Shown: positions 43,153-52,622 of the stretch, piece after piece
Numbering within the stretch: the stretch's first letter is position 1
Layout: every line of letters begins with the position of its first letter
NCBI RefSeq assembly: GCF_900111935.1
Contig: NZ_FOYN01000004.1
Coordinates: forward strand, 124,001 to 188,000
Origin: Halorubrum sodomense
Lineage (GTDB): Archaea; Halobacteriota; Halobacteria; Halobacteriales; Haloferacaceae
Length of the DNA stretch: 64,000 nucleotides
Reading direction: 5' to 3'
Program-made: the position numbers and the translations under genes
Notes under the pieces: model-generated
Databases searched by the model: none
Told to the model about the DNA's origin: nothing
What the model saw: only the letters and a program-made list of their open reading frames with translations

Positions 43153-43458
43153 TCAGGGCTCCGGTCCGTCGACCCCCCCGTCCGTCGAGGACGAGGGCGT
43201 CCGCTCGAGCGGGTGGCCTCGTGAGGTGACGCCGTCGAGCCGGACGATCCGCCAGCCGTCGCCGCGACATCGGACCGGCTCCAGCACGGCCGTGACGGTG
43301 TCTCCGCGACCGAGTTCCCGGAGCCGCTCGCAGACCCCCTCACTCGCGTCGATAGCCTGGTAGGCCCGCCCGTCGACGCCGTACAGCGTCACTCCACCGT
43401 CGCGGTTCGGTTCCGCCGCGACCGTACATCGCCGTCGGACCACGTCGCTCGCTCCCAT
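43153..43458 (-). CDS. Haloarchaeal small protein of unknown function
   Basis: 101 residues, beta-rich (CTVAAEPNRDGGVTLYGVDGRAY, then TVTAVLEPVRCRGDGWRIVRLDG). Resembles small conserved haloarchaeal proteins of about 90 residues. No motif suggests a catalytic role. Confidence 0.6.
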   Translation of the reverse strand: MGASDVVRRRCTVAAEPNRDGGVTLYGVDGRAYQAIDASEGVCERLRELGRGDTVTAVLEPVRCRGDGWRIVRLDGVTSRGHPLERTPSSSTDGGVDGPEP

Positions 43459-43567
43459 GGGTCTGAGGGCCGTCCCGATCCGTCATAAAACGAACTATGA
43501 GGCCATCGTACGCCGATAGATGGCTATTGAGCACTACCGACGCGACCCGGACGAACCCCGACCGAGT

Positions 43568-45058
43568 TCACTCGGCCGGCTTCGCCCGGAGCTCCGGGAA
43601 GTACCGGCCGTGGAAGTCGAACGGGACCGCGTGCGGTAACGTCGCCCGAGCGCGCAGAGAGAGGGTCTCGCCGTCGAGGACGAGCAGGCGCGACCGGCCG
43701 GCGTCGACGTCGAGCGCGACGGTCACGACGACGCCGTCGTCCTCGGCCTCGCCGTCGGGCGCCGGGACGAACAGGGGCTCGCCGAAGTAGTCGCCGCCGT
43801 CGTCGAAGGTCCGGACCGCGTCCGTCTCGGCGTCGACCTTCACGACGCGTCGCGCCCACTCCGTGACCGGGGTGTCCATCCCCATCGCGTAGACGTAGCG
43901 GTGAGAGCGGCACCAGCGCGCGGGCGACGCGGTCGGCAGCGCGCTGCCGCCGTCGAACAGGCGTTCCCGGGACACCGCCGCGTCGCCGCCGCCGTATCGG
44001 TTCGCACCGATCGCCGACCCGAGGTCGACGGTGAACCGTTCGATCCGACCCGCCATGGTCCCCATCTCGCCGGCGCGGACGTTCTCTAAGTACAGCGAGT
44101 CGATCGCGGTCGCGTCCGGGATCGTTTCGAGATCGAAGACCACCTCGGTCCCGCCGTCCCGTTCGAAGGCGTTGACGTGGTGAAACCCGAAGAACGGGTC
44201 GGTCGTCGGGTCAGCGACCACGTCGCCCGTCGTCCGGTCTAGCACGACGATCCGCGTGCCGCGATCGGGCTCCCACTCGAACTGTTCGATGAACGGGGGT
44301 TGCCGGCCCGGCTTCAGGAACCGACGCGGGTCGAGTCGGAGGGGGAACTCCGTTAGGACGACGTACCGGGGCGTGAGCGCGAAGCTGTGCATGTACGCCG
44401 GCTCGTCGGTGTCGACGCTGCCGACGTGGCGACGCTCCCCGTCTCGGGTCCACGCCGTGACGTGGTACCGGCTCGTCCGTCCGAACTCGGTGTCGACCGT
44501 GACGAGCGCCCCCGTCGCCGGGTCGCGCTTGAAGTGAGCGCAGGAGAGCTGGCCGCTCGGCGCGTCGCCTTCCCGGTCGACGTGGCCGGCCGTCGCGAGC
44601 GTGTTCGGGTCGACCCCGACGCCCCGCGGCGACTCGGTCAGCGCCACGTACTCGTCGCCGATCCGCTCGGTGACGATGTTCGCGTTGTCGTACGGCTCCG
44701 CGAGGAACGTCGCCAGCCGCGAGCGCAGGGTCGTCTCGCCGGTGGCGAACCCGCCCTCGAATTCGCCGCTCGTCGCCGCGTCATACGCGTCGCTCCGGAG
44801 GAAGCGGTTGCGGTAGTGGACCGCGTCGCCGTCGCCACCCGAAACCGAGTCTGCGCGGTCCCCCGGATCGAAGGTGAAGCGGTACAGCATCGCCAGGCCG
44901 TCGAACCAGTGGTCCACGTCGCTCCCGTCCGGGAACGAGAACGCGCCGGGACCGTTCCGGATCAGACTGCCCCGGAGCCACGCGGGCAGATCGCCCCGGA
45001 CCGGAATCGACGCGGTCGTCTCCTCGTGAAGCGAGTGGAACCCGGCGTGCGAGACCAT
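43568..45058 (-). CDS. Carotenoid oxygenase (RPE65/CCD family)
   Basis: 496 residues. The family N-terminus (SIPVRGDLPAWLRGSLIRNGPGAF and HWFDGLAMLYRFTF) is clear, and His ligands for the Fe(II) site lie in SCAHFKRDP, YMHSFALTPRYVVL, FGFHHVNAFE and near the C-terminal PFDFHGRYFPE. It cleaves carotenoid double bonds to apocarotenoids; retinal production for rhodopsins is one possibility. The gene stands alone. Confidence 0.9.
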   Translation of the reverse strand: MVSHAGFHSLHEETTASIPVRGDLPAWLRGSLIRNGPGAFSFPDGSDVDHWFDGLAMLYRFTFDPGDRADSVSGGDGDAVHYRNRFLRSDAYDAATSGEFEGGFATGETTLRSRLATFLAEPYDNANIVTERIGDEYVALTESPRGVGVDPNTLATAGHVDREGDAPSGQLSCAHFKRDPATGALVTVDTEFGRTSRYHVTAWTRDGERRHVGSVDTDEPAYMHSFALTPRYVVLTEFPLRLDPRRFLKPGRQPPFIEQFEWEPDRGTRIVVLDRTTGDVVADPTTDPFFGFHHVNAFERDGGTEVVFDLETIPDATAIDSLYLENVRAGEMGTMAGRIERFTVDLGSAIGANRYGGGDAAVSRERLFDGGSALPTASPARWCRSHRYVYAMGMDTPVTEWARRVVKVDAETDAVRTFDDGGDYFGEPLFVPAPDGEAEDDGVVVTVALDVDAGRSRLLVLDGETLSLRARATLPHAVPFDFHGRYFPELRAKPAE

Positions 45059-45198
45059 GGCAGACTACGGGGGCGCGGCGGGCTAAGGTCTGACGGCGAT
45101 CGCTGCCTCTCCTACATCGCCGCTGCGTTCCGTCGAGAGGATCCGGATGAGAATCCTTGACCTCTCAGTAGCTCCTTCACGAACGTCAGGAAAGCGGA

Positions 45199-45273
45199 TG
45201 GGTTGGGGCGGATTCGAACCGCCGGCCTGCTCCGTGTGAAGGAGCCGTCATAACCTAGCTAGACCACCAACCC
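45199..45273 (-). tRNA. tRNA-Val(CAC)
   Basis: 75 nt on the minus strand. The acceptor is GGGTTGG/CCAACCC plus A73, the anticodon stem GCTCC/GGAGC holds loop TTCACAC (anticodon CAC), and the T-arm is GGCGG-TTCGAAT-CCGCC. CCA not encoded. A TATA-like CTTAAGT (minus strand, 45300-45306) lies about 27 bases upstream. Confidence 0.95.
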
Positions 45274-45356
45274 GTCCATGTCGAGGTATCCGACCTCCGG
45301 ACTTAAGAGTTACCTTACGCCGAAGCTTCATTCTGGGGGCGCCCGAATCGCCCGCC

Positions 45357-45884
45357 GTGACCCACGAACTCCGCTTCCTCGAGCGGCTCCGCCAGCACGT
45401 CGCGAGCCTCCTCCACGCGCCGCTGTCGCTCGTCGGCCTCTACGCCGAGCGGAAGACGCCCCGCGAGCAGTACGCGTTCACGGTCCGCGAGCCGTACCCG
45501 GTCGTCGAGGCGCGGCTCCACCGGCTCGGGTTCGTCCGCAACCTCGTCTCCTCGCTCAAGTATCGGGCGTACGCGACGCCTCCGGAGACCACCGTCGCGA
45601 GTTGGGTGCGGTATCCGGAGGGCGCGCTCGCGAGCGACCACCAACTTCACCTCGCCTTGTACGCCGGTTCGGACCGTTCGACGACGGACGTGTACGCCCA
45701 CTGGGAGCCGTCGTGGATCCGCCACCCGATCCGGCACTACCGCGCGACCGACGTCGACGCGCAGAAAGGCATCGAACGGGCGCGGTCGCTGTTCGAGGAC
45801 GCGGGCATCGAGTACGCGGTGCTACCCGCCGAGCAGCGAATCGGCGGCGACGCGGCCGCGACCACGGGGCCGCCGCTGAAATAG
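45357..45884 (+). CDS. Conserved haloarchaeal protein of unknown function
   Basis: 175 residues from a GTG. Mixed alpha/beta. VVASWVRYPEGALASDHQLHLALYAGSDRSTTDVYAHWEP-type sequence (positions about 80-125) contains many His and Trp. No transmembrane segments. Family not recognised. Confidence 0.65.
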   Translation: MTHELRFLERLRQHVASLLHAPLSLVGLYAERKTPREQYAFTVREPYPVVEARLHRLGFVRNLVSSLKYRAYATPPETTVASWVRYPEGALASDHQLHLALYAGSDRSTTDVYAHWEPSWIRHPIRHYRATDVDAQKGIERARSLFEDAGIEYAVLPAEQRIGGDAAATTGPPLK

Positions 45885-45922
45885 GTCGTCGTCTTCGGGC
45901 CGTTCGACGGGTTCGGTCGGCG

Positions 45923-46198
45923 TCACTCCGCGGCGGCGTCTTTGCCGCGGTACTCGGCCACGCGCTTCCGGGCGGACGCGACCGCTTCGCGGGCCTCACC
46001 CTCGGCGCGGTCCTCGAGTTCCTTTAAATCAGCCTGGAGCCTGTCCAGCCGTGAGGGTTCGGGCTCCTCCTCCTCGTCGCGACCGACGATCTCCTTCACA
46101 CGCGCCTCAACGGGCTCTAACTCCTCTACCACGCCGGCTTTCGCGTGTTCCGCCGCTCGACCGAGGTAGTACCGTGCGTCTTCGAAGTGCTTGCTCAT
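45923..46198 (-). CDS. DUF7553-like small helical protein
   Basis: 91 residues starting MSKHFEDARYYLGRAAEHAKAG. The N-terminal helix and coiled-coil C-terminal half (LDRLQADLKELEDRAEGEAREAV) match the haloarchaeal DUF7553 pattern. Function unknown. Confidence 0.75.
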   Translation of the reverse strand: MSKHFEDARYYLGRAAEHAKAGVVEELEPVEARVKEIVGRDEEEEPEPSRLDRLQADLKELEDRAEGEAREAVASARKRVAEYRGKDAAAE

Positions 46199-46325
46199 AT
46201 CTGTCCTTTGGTGGAGGGCAGATATAATCTTTGTGGCCGCGTTGCGAGGACAGTATTCGGCGCGCCGGGTCGATCGGAGTCCGAAGGGTCCGCCGAAACG
46301 TCGGACCCGCGGGCCGAATCGGCTA

Positions 46326-47282
46326 TCACTCCCGCGCGCCCGGGGGCAGCGGGTCGGCGTGGTCCGCGATCGCCTCGGCGACGCGGTGCGGGTGTTCGTG
46401 GACGACCCAGTGGGTCGCCTCGTCGATCGCGAGCAGTCGGCCGTCGGCGCAGCGCTCGACGCTCTCGTGGGCCAGCCGGCGCGCGAGGAACCGGTCCTGC
46501 GCGCCCCAGATAACGAGCGTCGGGACGGAGACCGCCGTCTTCGCGGGCTCGGGGCGGTCGCGGACGATCGCGCGGTACCAGTTCACCATCGCCTCGAACG
46601 CGCCGTCGCGGTCCCACGCCCGGCGGTACCGCCGAAGGTCCTCGTCCGCGAAGGTGCCGGGCGCGCTCGTGTCGCGTAACGCGTTCGTCGCCAGCCGCCA
46701 GTTCCCGGCGCTCGCGACCGCCTCAGGCAGCTTGGGAAGCTGGAACGCGAGCACGTACCAGCTCTTGAGCCGCTGGTCCCACGAGGTCCGGAGCGCGCGC
46801 TCGAAGACGCTCGGATGCGGCACGTTGACCGCGACCAGCTCCGAGACGCGGGCCTCGTGGTGGAGCGCGAGCCACCACGCCACCGCGGCGCCCCAGTCGT
46901 GGCCGGCGACGGCGGCCGTCTCCCGGTCGTAGGCGTCGATCAGGCCGACGACGTCGCGCGCGAGCTCGTCGATCCGGTAGTCGCGCACCGCCGGCGGCTT
47001 CGCGGAGCAGTTGTAGCCGCGCTGGTCCGGGACGACGACGCGGTAGCCGGCGTTCGCGAGCGGCGCGATCGCCTCGTGCCAGCCGTACCAGAACTCCGGA
47101 AAGCCGTGAAGCAAGATCAGGAGCTTCCCGTCCTCCGGGCCGGCCTCGACGACGTGGAGCGGCACGCCGTTCGTCTCGACCGCGCGGGACCGGCCCGGAA
47201 CCGAGTCCGGTATCTCGTCGTCGGGGACCGGTTCCGGTAGCGCAGCCTCGTCGACCGGCCGGCCAGCGGGGGCGTCGTCCAT
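46326..47282 (-). CDS. Alpha/beta hydrolase, epoxide-hydrolase-like
   Basis: 318 residues from the ATG at 47282. The HGFP oxyanion motif is in LLILLHGFPEFWYGWHE, the nucleophile Asp in VAGHDWGAAVAWWLA, the acid in VIWGAQDRFL, and the His in IDEATHWVVHEHP. An Asp nucleophile inside GHDWG indicates an epoxide hydrolase or haloalkane dehalogenase. Physiological substrate unknown. Confidence 0.88.
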   Translation of the reverse strand: MDDAPAGRPVDEAALPEPVPDDEIPDSVPGRSRAVETNGVPLHVVEAGPEDGKLLILLHGFPEFWYGWHEAIAPLANAGYRVVVPDQRGYNCSAKPPAVRDYRIDELARDVVGLIDAYDRETAAVAGHDWGAAVAWWLALHHEARVSELVAVNVPHPSVFERALRTSWDQRLKSWYVLAFQLPKLPEAVASAGNWRLATNALRDTSAPGTFADEDLRRYRRAWDRDGAFEAMVNWYRAIVRDRPEPAKTAVSVPTLVIWGAQDRFLARRLAHESVERCADGRLLAIDEATHWVVHEHPHRVAEAIADHADPLPPGARE

Positions 47283-47438
47283 ACCGATCCCGTGTGTCGG
47301 TACCGGCAAATAGGTACGCTCGCCCGGGGTGCGGGGGATCGAAATCCTCAAGCGGCTGGCAGCCGCGATTCCGAGTATATAACGAACTCCGGCGTTCGAC
47401 CGCGGTGAGCGCGTTCTCCGGGGATTCGCACGTGCCCT

Positions 47439-48965
47439 ATGACAGCCGATTCGTCGACTCCCTCAGCCGCGGACGCGGACGCGTCGAGCGACGACGCGAC
47501 CGTCTCGAACGTCGTCCTCGTCACGGTGGACTCACTGCGTGCGGACGCCGTCTCTCCGTACGATACAGCGCGTCAGTCGCCCGTTATCGACGGCCTCGCG
47601 AATTCCGGGACCGTGTTCGACCGCGCGTTCGCGACCGGCAACTGGACCCCGTTCTCGTTCCCCTCGATACTCGCCTCGGAGCCCGTGTTCGCCCGGTCGG
47701 GCGATATCGGCGTCGACGAGTCGGTGACCCTCGCGGAGGTGCTCTCCGACGCGGGAATCGCGACCGGGGGGTTCAACGCCGCGAACGGCTTCCTCACCGA
47801 TCACTGGGGATACCCCGACGGATTCGACGAGTTCGAGCCGTTCGTTACGAGCGTCGGTTCCAGCGTTTACAGCCGGTACCTCGCCGCGCACCCGACGGTC
47901 GAAGCGTGGATCCAGCTCGCGACCTCGCCGGTCCGCCGGCTCGCGTCGAAGCTCCGCGGCGACGACGACGACCGCCCGTTCCTCGACGCCTCGCGCATGT
48001 TCGACGTCGAGGACGCCGCGATCGGGTTCGTCGACGACACCGACGAGCCGTTCTTCCTCTGGGTCCACTACATGGACACGCACACCCCGTACGTCCCCGC
48101 GCCGCGGTACATCCGCGAGGTCTCCGACGGCATCGTCGGCACCCATCGGATGCTTCACGCGCACACCCGAACGAGCCTCGGCCTCGAAGTTGGCGAGCGG
48201 ACCCTTCGCGAACTCCGGACGCTGTACCAGGCGACGGTGCGACAGGTCGACGCCAGTATCGGCCGGCTGCTCGACGCGTTGACCGACGCGGGCGTGGCCG
48301 ACGACACCGCGGTGCTGCTCGCGGGCGACCACGGCGAGGAGTTCCAGGACCACGGCCACCTCGCACACTACCCGAAGCTGTACGACGAGCTGATCCACGT
48401 CCCGCTCGTGGCGGAGGTGCCCGGGCTCGACGGCGGGCGCGTCGACGGCCACGTCGGGCTCGACGCCATCCCGCCCACGGTCGCCGACCTGCTCGGCGTC
48501 GACTCCGCGCCGGAGTGGCACGGCGAGTCGCTCCTGCCGGCGCTCGGCGGCGACGACGCTCCGTCCGAATCGGGCGATCCGAACGGCGACGCGCTCCCCG
48601 ACGACCCCGTCGTCTCGGTCACCGTCCGCGGCGAGGACGTGACCCAGCAGCCGATCCCTCGATCGCTGTCCGACGGCGACCTGTTCGTCAGCGCGCGCGA
48701 CGACGACTGGACGTACATCGAGAACGTCGACGCCGGCGAGCGCGAGCTGTACCATCGCCCTTCCGACCCGACCCAACAGGAGAACCTCGCGGTCGACCCC
48801 GACGCGGAGGCGCGAGCGGTTATCGACCGGTTGGCGCCGGTCGTCGACGACCACGCGAAACTGCTGCGCGAGCGCGGCGCGGCGGCCGCCGAGCGCGGCG
48901 CGGCGACCGACGACGAGGTCGACGAGGACCTCGAAGCCCGCCTCGAAGCGCTCGGGTACAAGTGA
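47439..48965 (+). CDS. Sulfatase/alkaline-phosphatase superfamily hydrolase
   Basis: 508 residues. VVLVTVDSLRADAVSPYDT is the sulfatase metal-binding start. The nucleophile region GNWTPFSFPSILAS has Thr/Ser and not the Cys-x-Pro-x-Arg of formylglycine sulfatases. LLAGDHGEEFQDHGHLAH supplies the second metal site. No signal peptide, so likely cytoplasmic or acting on lipid-linked substrate. It overlaps the GtrA gene (TGATG). A TATATAA at 47376-47382 lies about 60 bases before the start. Confidence 0.88.
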   Translation: MTADSSTPSAADADASSDDATVSNVVLVTVDSLRADAVSPYDTARQSPVIDGLANSGTVFDRAFATGNWTPFSFPSILASEPVFARSGDIGVDESVTLAEVLSDAGIATGGFNAANGFLTDHWGYPDGFDEFEPFVTSVGSSVYSRYLAAHPTVEAWIQLATSPVRRLASKLRGDDDDRPFLDASRMFDVEDAAIGFVDDTDEPFFLWVHYMDTHTPYVPAPRYIREVSDGIVGTHRMLHAHTRTSLGLEVGERTLRELRTLYQATVRQVDASIGRLLDALTDAGVADDTAVLLAGDHGEEFQDHGHLAHYPKLYDELIHVPLVAEVPGLDGGRVDGHVGLDAIPPTVADLLGVDSAPEWHGESLLPALGGDDAPSESGDPNGDALPDDPVVSVTVRGEDVTQQPIPRSLSDGDLFVSARDDDWTYIENVDAGERELYHRPSDPTQQENLAVDPDAEARAVIDRLAPVVDDHAKLLRERGAAAAERGAATDDEVDEDLEARLEALGYK

Positions 48966-49387
48966 TGATTCGAGCGGTCCTCCGCGACCTCGCGAGCGGG
49001 CCCATCGCGGGTCAGATGCGCCGCTTCGTCGTCGGCGGCGCGCTCACGGCCGGGCTCCAGATGGCGCTGCTGTGGCTGTTCGTCGACATCGCGGAACTGA
49101 ACCTCTACGTCGGCGCGACGGTCGCCATCGAGATCACGATCGTCTGCTCGTACGTCCTCAACAACGCGTGGACGTTTCGCGCGACCCGGAACACCGGCGT
49201 CGCCGACTACCTCTCGGGACTGCTGAAGACGAACCTCGTCCGCGGCACCGCGATCCCGATCCAGCTCGGCGTGCTCGCCGCGCTGGTCAGGTGGGTCGGC
49301 GTCATGTACCTCGTCGCGAACGCGGTCGCGATCCTCGTCAGCGGGGTCTACCGCTTCGTCCTCGACTCACAGTGGACGTGGGGGTGA
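48965..49387 (+). CDS. GtrA-family membrane protein
   Basis: 140 residues, four transmembrane helices. MRRFVVGGALTAGLQMALLWLF, then NAWTFRATRN and YRFVLDSQWTWG are the family signature. GtrA proteins take part in polyprenyl-linked sugar translocation and cell-surface glycan synthesis. Being coupled to the sulfatase gene suggests a shared role in surface glycans. Confidence 0.88.
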   Translation: MIRAVLRDLASGPIAGQMRRFVVGGALTAGLQMALLWLFVDIAELNLYVGATVAIEITIVCSYVLNNAWTFRATRNTGVADYLSGLLKTNLVRGTAIPIQLGVLAALVRWVGVMYLVANAVAILVSGVYRFVLDSQWTWG

Positions 49388-49405
49388 GGCGGACGCCGAC
49401 TCTGA

Positions 49406-49474
49406 GCGCGGTCCGCGGGCACTCAGAAGCGCGGTCCGCGGGCACTCAGAAGCACGGTCCGCGGGCGCTCAGAA
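49406..49474. repeat. 23-base tandem repeat, three units
   Basis: GCGCGGTCCGCGGGCACTC plus AGAA repeated at 49406, 49429 and 49452 with few changes. It lies between the convergent GtrA and TVP38-like genes and overlaps the end of the latter. Confidence 0.75.
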
Positions 49475-50170
49475 GGGGAGCCGCGGCTCGAAGCGCTCGA
49501 CCAAGTCACGCACCGCGTTCTGTTTGTAGTAGCCGACGGCGGACGCGACGACGACGACCGCGACGAGCGCAACCGCCGAGAGGAACCGGCCGCTCGCGAG
49601 TTCCCCGCCCGCGTACACCGTTATCACGTAGGCGGGGAGCCGACCGACGGCGATGACGGTCATGAACGTCGGAAGCGACCACTTGGTGAGCCCGCTCAGA
49701 AAGCAGATGGCGTCGTCGGGGAGCCCGGGAATGATGACGAACGCGAACAGCCCCGGGACGCCGACCGTGTCGACGAAGTCGTCGAAGCGGGCGACCACGT
49801 CCTCGTGGAGGACGCCCTCGACGAAGGAGCGACCGTACCGTTTCGAGAGCGAGAAGGCGACCGCGCTGCCGATCAGCACGCCGGTGAGGCTGTAGACGGT
49901 TCCCCAAAACGACCCGAAGAGGAACCCCGCGACGAAGGCGAGGACCTGTCCCGGTATCGGCGCGACGATGACTTGGAGGGCCTGGATGCCGATGAAGACG
50001 ACGGGGGCGAAGAACCCGAACTGGTCGAGCCACGTGCGGAGAGCCTCAGCGTCGGTGATGAACCCGGCGTACCGGTTCACGAGGACGTAGAGCCCGACCG
50101 CGAGGAGCGCGACGCCGACCGCGGCCGCGATCCCCCGCCGGCGGTCCGCCCGCGAGGAGAAGAGTTGCAT
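49469..50170 (-). CDS. TVP38/TMEM64-family membrane protein
   Basis: 233 residues, about six hydrophobic segments. The DedA/SNARE-associated signature is in FVAGFLFGSFWGTVYSLTGVLIGSAVAF and VIIPGLPDDAICFLSGLT. Relatives act as lipid scramblases or flippases. Function here is inferred from family. Confidence 0.88.
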   Translation of the reverse strand: MQLFSSRADRRRGIAAAVGVALLAVGLYVLVNRYAGFITDAEALRTWLDQFGFFAPVVFIGIQALQVIVAPIPGQVLAFVAGFLFGSFWGTVYSLTGVLIGSAVAFSLSKRYGRSFVEGVLHEDVVARFDDFVDTVGVPGLFAFVIIPGLPDDAICFLSGLTKWSLPTFMTVIAVGRLPAYVITVYAGGELASGRFLSAVALVAVVVVASAVGYYKQNAVRDLVERFEPRLPF

Positions 50171-50311
50171 TCAGGTGATAGCGGGTGACAGAGGGCCTTG
50201 AACCTTGCCAACGGGACGACCACCTGCGACGGCTCGGACCGTGTCCGGGACGGCCGTCGCAACGTCCGGCCCTTTATGTTCTCGTTCGCCGTCGTGGGTA
50301 CTGTCCCATTC

Positions 50312-51661
50312 ATGTCCAGCCGGCTCCGACATCCGCTCGTCTCCGTCGCTCTGACGTTCGCCGTCACGCTCCCGTGGATCGGGACGTTCTTCTCGTACGG
50401 CGGGTACGGCACCGTCCATCCGGGAGAGAACATCACGCCGCTGGCCGCCGTCCTCGTCTCCGGGCTATCGATCCTCGGCGCCGCGTTCCTGCTCGCGTGG
50501 GCCGCCGAGACCGCCGAGAAGGACGTTCCGCAGGCGTTCGCGATCGCGGTCCTCGCCGTGCTCGCCGTCGCCCCCGAGTACGCCGTCGACGCGCTGTACG
50601 CGTGGCAGGCCGGCGCCGGCTCGGCCGCGGCCGGCAACCTCGCGGTCGCGAACATGACCGGCGCGAACCGGATCCTCATCGGGCTCGGCTGGTCCGGTAT
50701 CGCGCTGTTCACCATCTACCGCGCCGCGACGACGAACGACGCTGCGGTCGAACGACGGTCGGGGACCCTCACGGACGCGGTGACCCTCGACCGGGACCTC
50801 GCGACCGAGATCACGTTCCTCCTCGTCGCGACCACGTACGCCTTCTTCATCCCGCTGAGCGGCGGGATCGGCCCGATTGACACCGCTTTCCTCGTCGGAC
50901 TGTTCGTCCTGTACATCTCCATCATCATCCGCGGCGACGTCGAACCGCCGGCCGCTCACGTCGGCGTGCCCGCCTACTTTCAGGAGTACCCGAAGGCGCG
51001 CCGGATCGGCGTCGTCCTGTTCGGGTTCGCCTTCTCGGGCGCGATCATCTTCACCGCGGTCCACCCGTTCGCCGAGGGGCTCGAGCAGCTGGGGCTCCAG
51101 TACGGGATCCCGGAGTTCTTCATGATCCAGTGGCTCGCGCCGCTCGCCTCCGAGAGCCCCGAGCTGATCGTCGTCGCGTACCTCGTGAACAAGGCGCGCT
51201 CGACCGCCGGCTTCAACGCGCTCATCTCCTCGAAGCTCAACCAGTGGACCCTACTCATCGGAACGCTCGCGGTCGTGTACTCCATCTCGGCCGGCTCGAT
51301 CGGGACCCTCTCGTTCGACGCCAAGCAGGCCGCGGAGATCTGGATCACGGCGGCCCAGAGCTTCTTCGCCATCGCCATCATCGTCAACTTCGAGATCAGC
51401 GCCCGGGAGGCGGTCGCGCTGCTCGTCTTATTCGCCACGCAGGTGATGGCCGAGTTCTACATCATCCGGACCTACGCCGAGCCCGCCGCGACCGAACTGA
51501 GCATGACGGTGCTGTACGCCTTCACCGCCGTCTACGCGGTCCTCGGGATCGCGCTGTTCGTCAAGCGGCGGCGGAGCGCGAACGAACTCGTCAGACGCAC
51601 GGTGCGGACGGCACAGACCGCGTTCGGCCGCCGGGAATCCCTCCCCGAACGCGAGGACTGA
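50312..51661 (+). CDS. Sodium/calcium exchanger-family membrane protein
   Basis: 449 residues, about eleven transmembrane helices. The two inverted alpha repeats of the CaCA family are visible: APEYAVDALYAW with GNLAVANMTGANRILIG, and ASESPELIVVAYLVNKA with FNALISSKLNQWTLLIG. The Glu/Asn residues that coordinate the cation are kept. The ATG at 50312 is preferred; an ATG at 50276 is also possible. Confidence 0.88.
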   Translation: MSSRLRHPLVSVALTFAVTLPWIGTFFSYGGYGTVHPGENITPLAAVLVSGLSILGAAFLLAWAAETAEKDVPQAFAIAVLAVLAVAPEYAVDALYAWQAGAGSAAAGNLAVANMTGANRILIGLGWSGIALFTIYRAATTNDAAVERRSGTLTDAVTLDRDLATEITFLLVATTYAFFIPLSGGIGPIDTAFLVGLFVLYISIIIRGDVEPPAAHVGVPAYFQEYPKARRIGVVLFGFAFSGAIIFTAVHPFAEGLEQLGLQYGIPEFFMIQWLAPLASESPELIVVAYLVNKARSTAGFNALISSKLNQWTLLIGTLAVVYSISAGSIGTLSFDAKQAAEIWITAAQSFFAIAIIVNFEISAREAVALLVLFATQVMAEFYIIRTYAEPAATELSMTVLYAFTAVYAVLGIALFVKRRRSANELVRRTVRTAQTAFGRRESLPERED

Positions 51662-51703
51662 GCGAGCCTCCGGTCGCTTTTCGATCCGTCGATGTCGGCG
51701 CGG

Positions 51704-52498
51704 TCACGCCAGCGGCGCCGCGCTCCAGTACGCCATCCGCATCGGAATTCCCTCGGCGTCTCGGTACTCCGCGCCGGCCGGCAGGAACCGGAGCTCGTCG
51801 ACCGGGTAGCGCGCGACGACCGCCAGCCCGAGCGCGTCGACGGCGTCGTCGACGGTGGGGTCCGCGGCGTCGGCCTCGCGCCCGCCACCGATCGCCTCGG
51901 GGTCGCCGGCCAGATCCCGGCAGATCCGCCCGAGCGCGGCGCCCGGGTCGTCGAGGTGCCCGTCGAGCGCGTCCAACCGCTCCCCGACGCCCGGCGCCGT
52001 CGTCTTCGAGCGCTCGAGGCGGCTGCCGTCGAGTCCGCGGAAACACACCTCCGGGTGCGCCTCCATCACCTTCTCACGCGCCGCCTCGTCTTCCCGGAGG
52101 AACGCGTCGACCTCGCCGACCGCCGGCGCGATGTGGTACGACTGGCGGCTGAGGCCCTTGTCGAGGTCGACCCGGTTTCGCTCGCTCACCGTCTCGTAGT
52201 CCGCGCCGGTCCTCGCGGCCTCGCACGCGCCCCGCGACGGAACGGGGAACACGCTGCTCGGGCGCTCTGCCGCCGACCGCGCGGCCGAGTCGACGGCCTC
52301 GCGAGCCGCCAAGGTTTCCGCGTCGTCGGGGAGTCCGATCGGCACGTCGACCAGCATTCGATCGACGCCGTCGTCGCCGTTCCACAGCGCTTCGAGGTCG
52401 CGTTCGAGGCGGCACTCCGGCTCGCCGTCCTCGTCGATCGCGACTGCGAGCCACGCCCCGCCCGCCCAGTCGACGCCCGCGACGGTCTCGGTTGGCAT
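51704..52498 (-). CDS. DUF429-family protein
   Basis: 264 residues. Opens with VAGVDWAGGAWLAVAI, followed by RMLVDVPIGLPDD and VMEAHPEVCFRGL, the DUF429 motif set (an RNase H-like fold). Predicted nuclease or ATPase-like protein of unknown role. Divergent from the large channel gene, with a 124-base gap. Confidence 0.88.
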   Translation of the reverse strand: MPTETVAGVDWAGGAWLAVAIDEDGEPECRLERDLEALWNGDDGVDRMLVDVPIGLPDDAETLAAREAVDSAARSAAERPSSVFPVPSRGACEAARTGADYETVSERNRVDLDKGLSRQSYHIAPAVGEVDAFLREDEAAREKVMEAHPEVCFRGLDGSRLERSKTTAPGVGERLDALDGHLDDPGAALGRICRDLAGDPEAIGGGREADAADPTVDDAVDALGLAVVARYPVDELRFLPAGAEYRDAEGIPMRMAYWSAAPLA

Positions 52499-52593
52499 GT
52501 CGTCACCGTCGGCGGTGTCGGTAATAAACCGTGTCAGATCGAGTGACAGCGAGCCCGGACCGACCCCGGGCGGTCGTCGAAGCTCACCCACGC

Positions 52594-52599
52594 TTATAT
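52594..52599 (+). promoter_or_regulatory. TATA box of the HEAT/pentapeptide/K+ channel gene
   Basis: TTATAT centred 26 bases before the ATG at 52623. The spacing predicts a leaderless mRNA and fixes the start codon, excluding the upstream in-frame ATG at 52497. Confidence 0.65.
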
Positions 52600-52622
52600 T
52601 GCTCGCTCTGAACGGGGCACAC

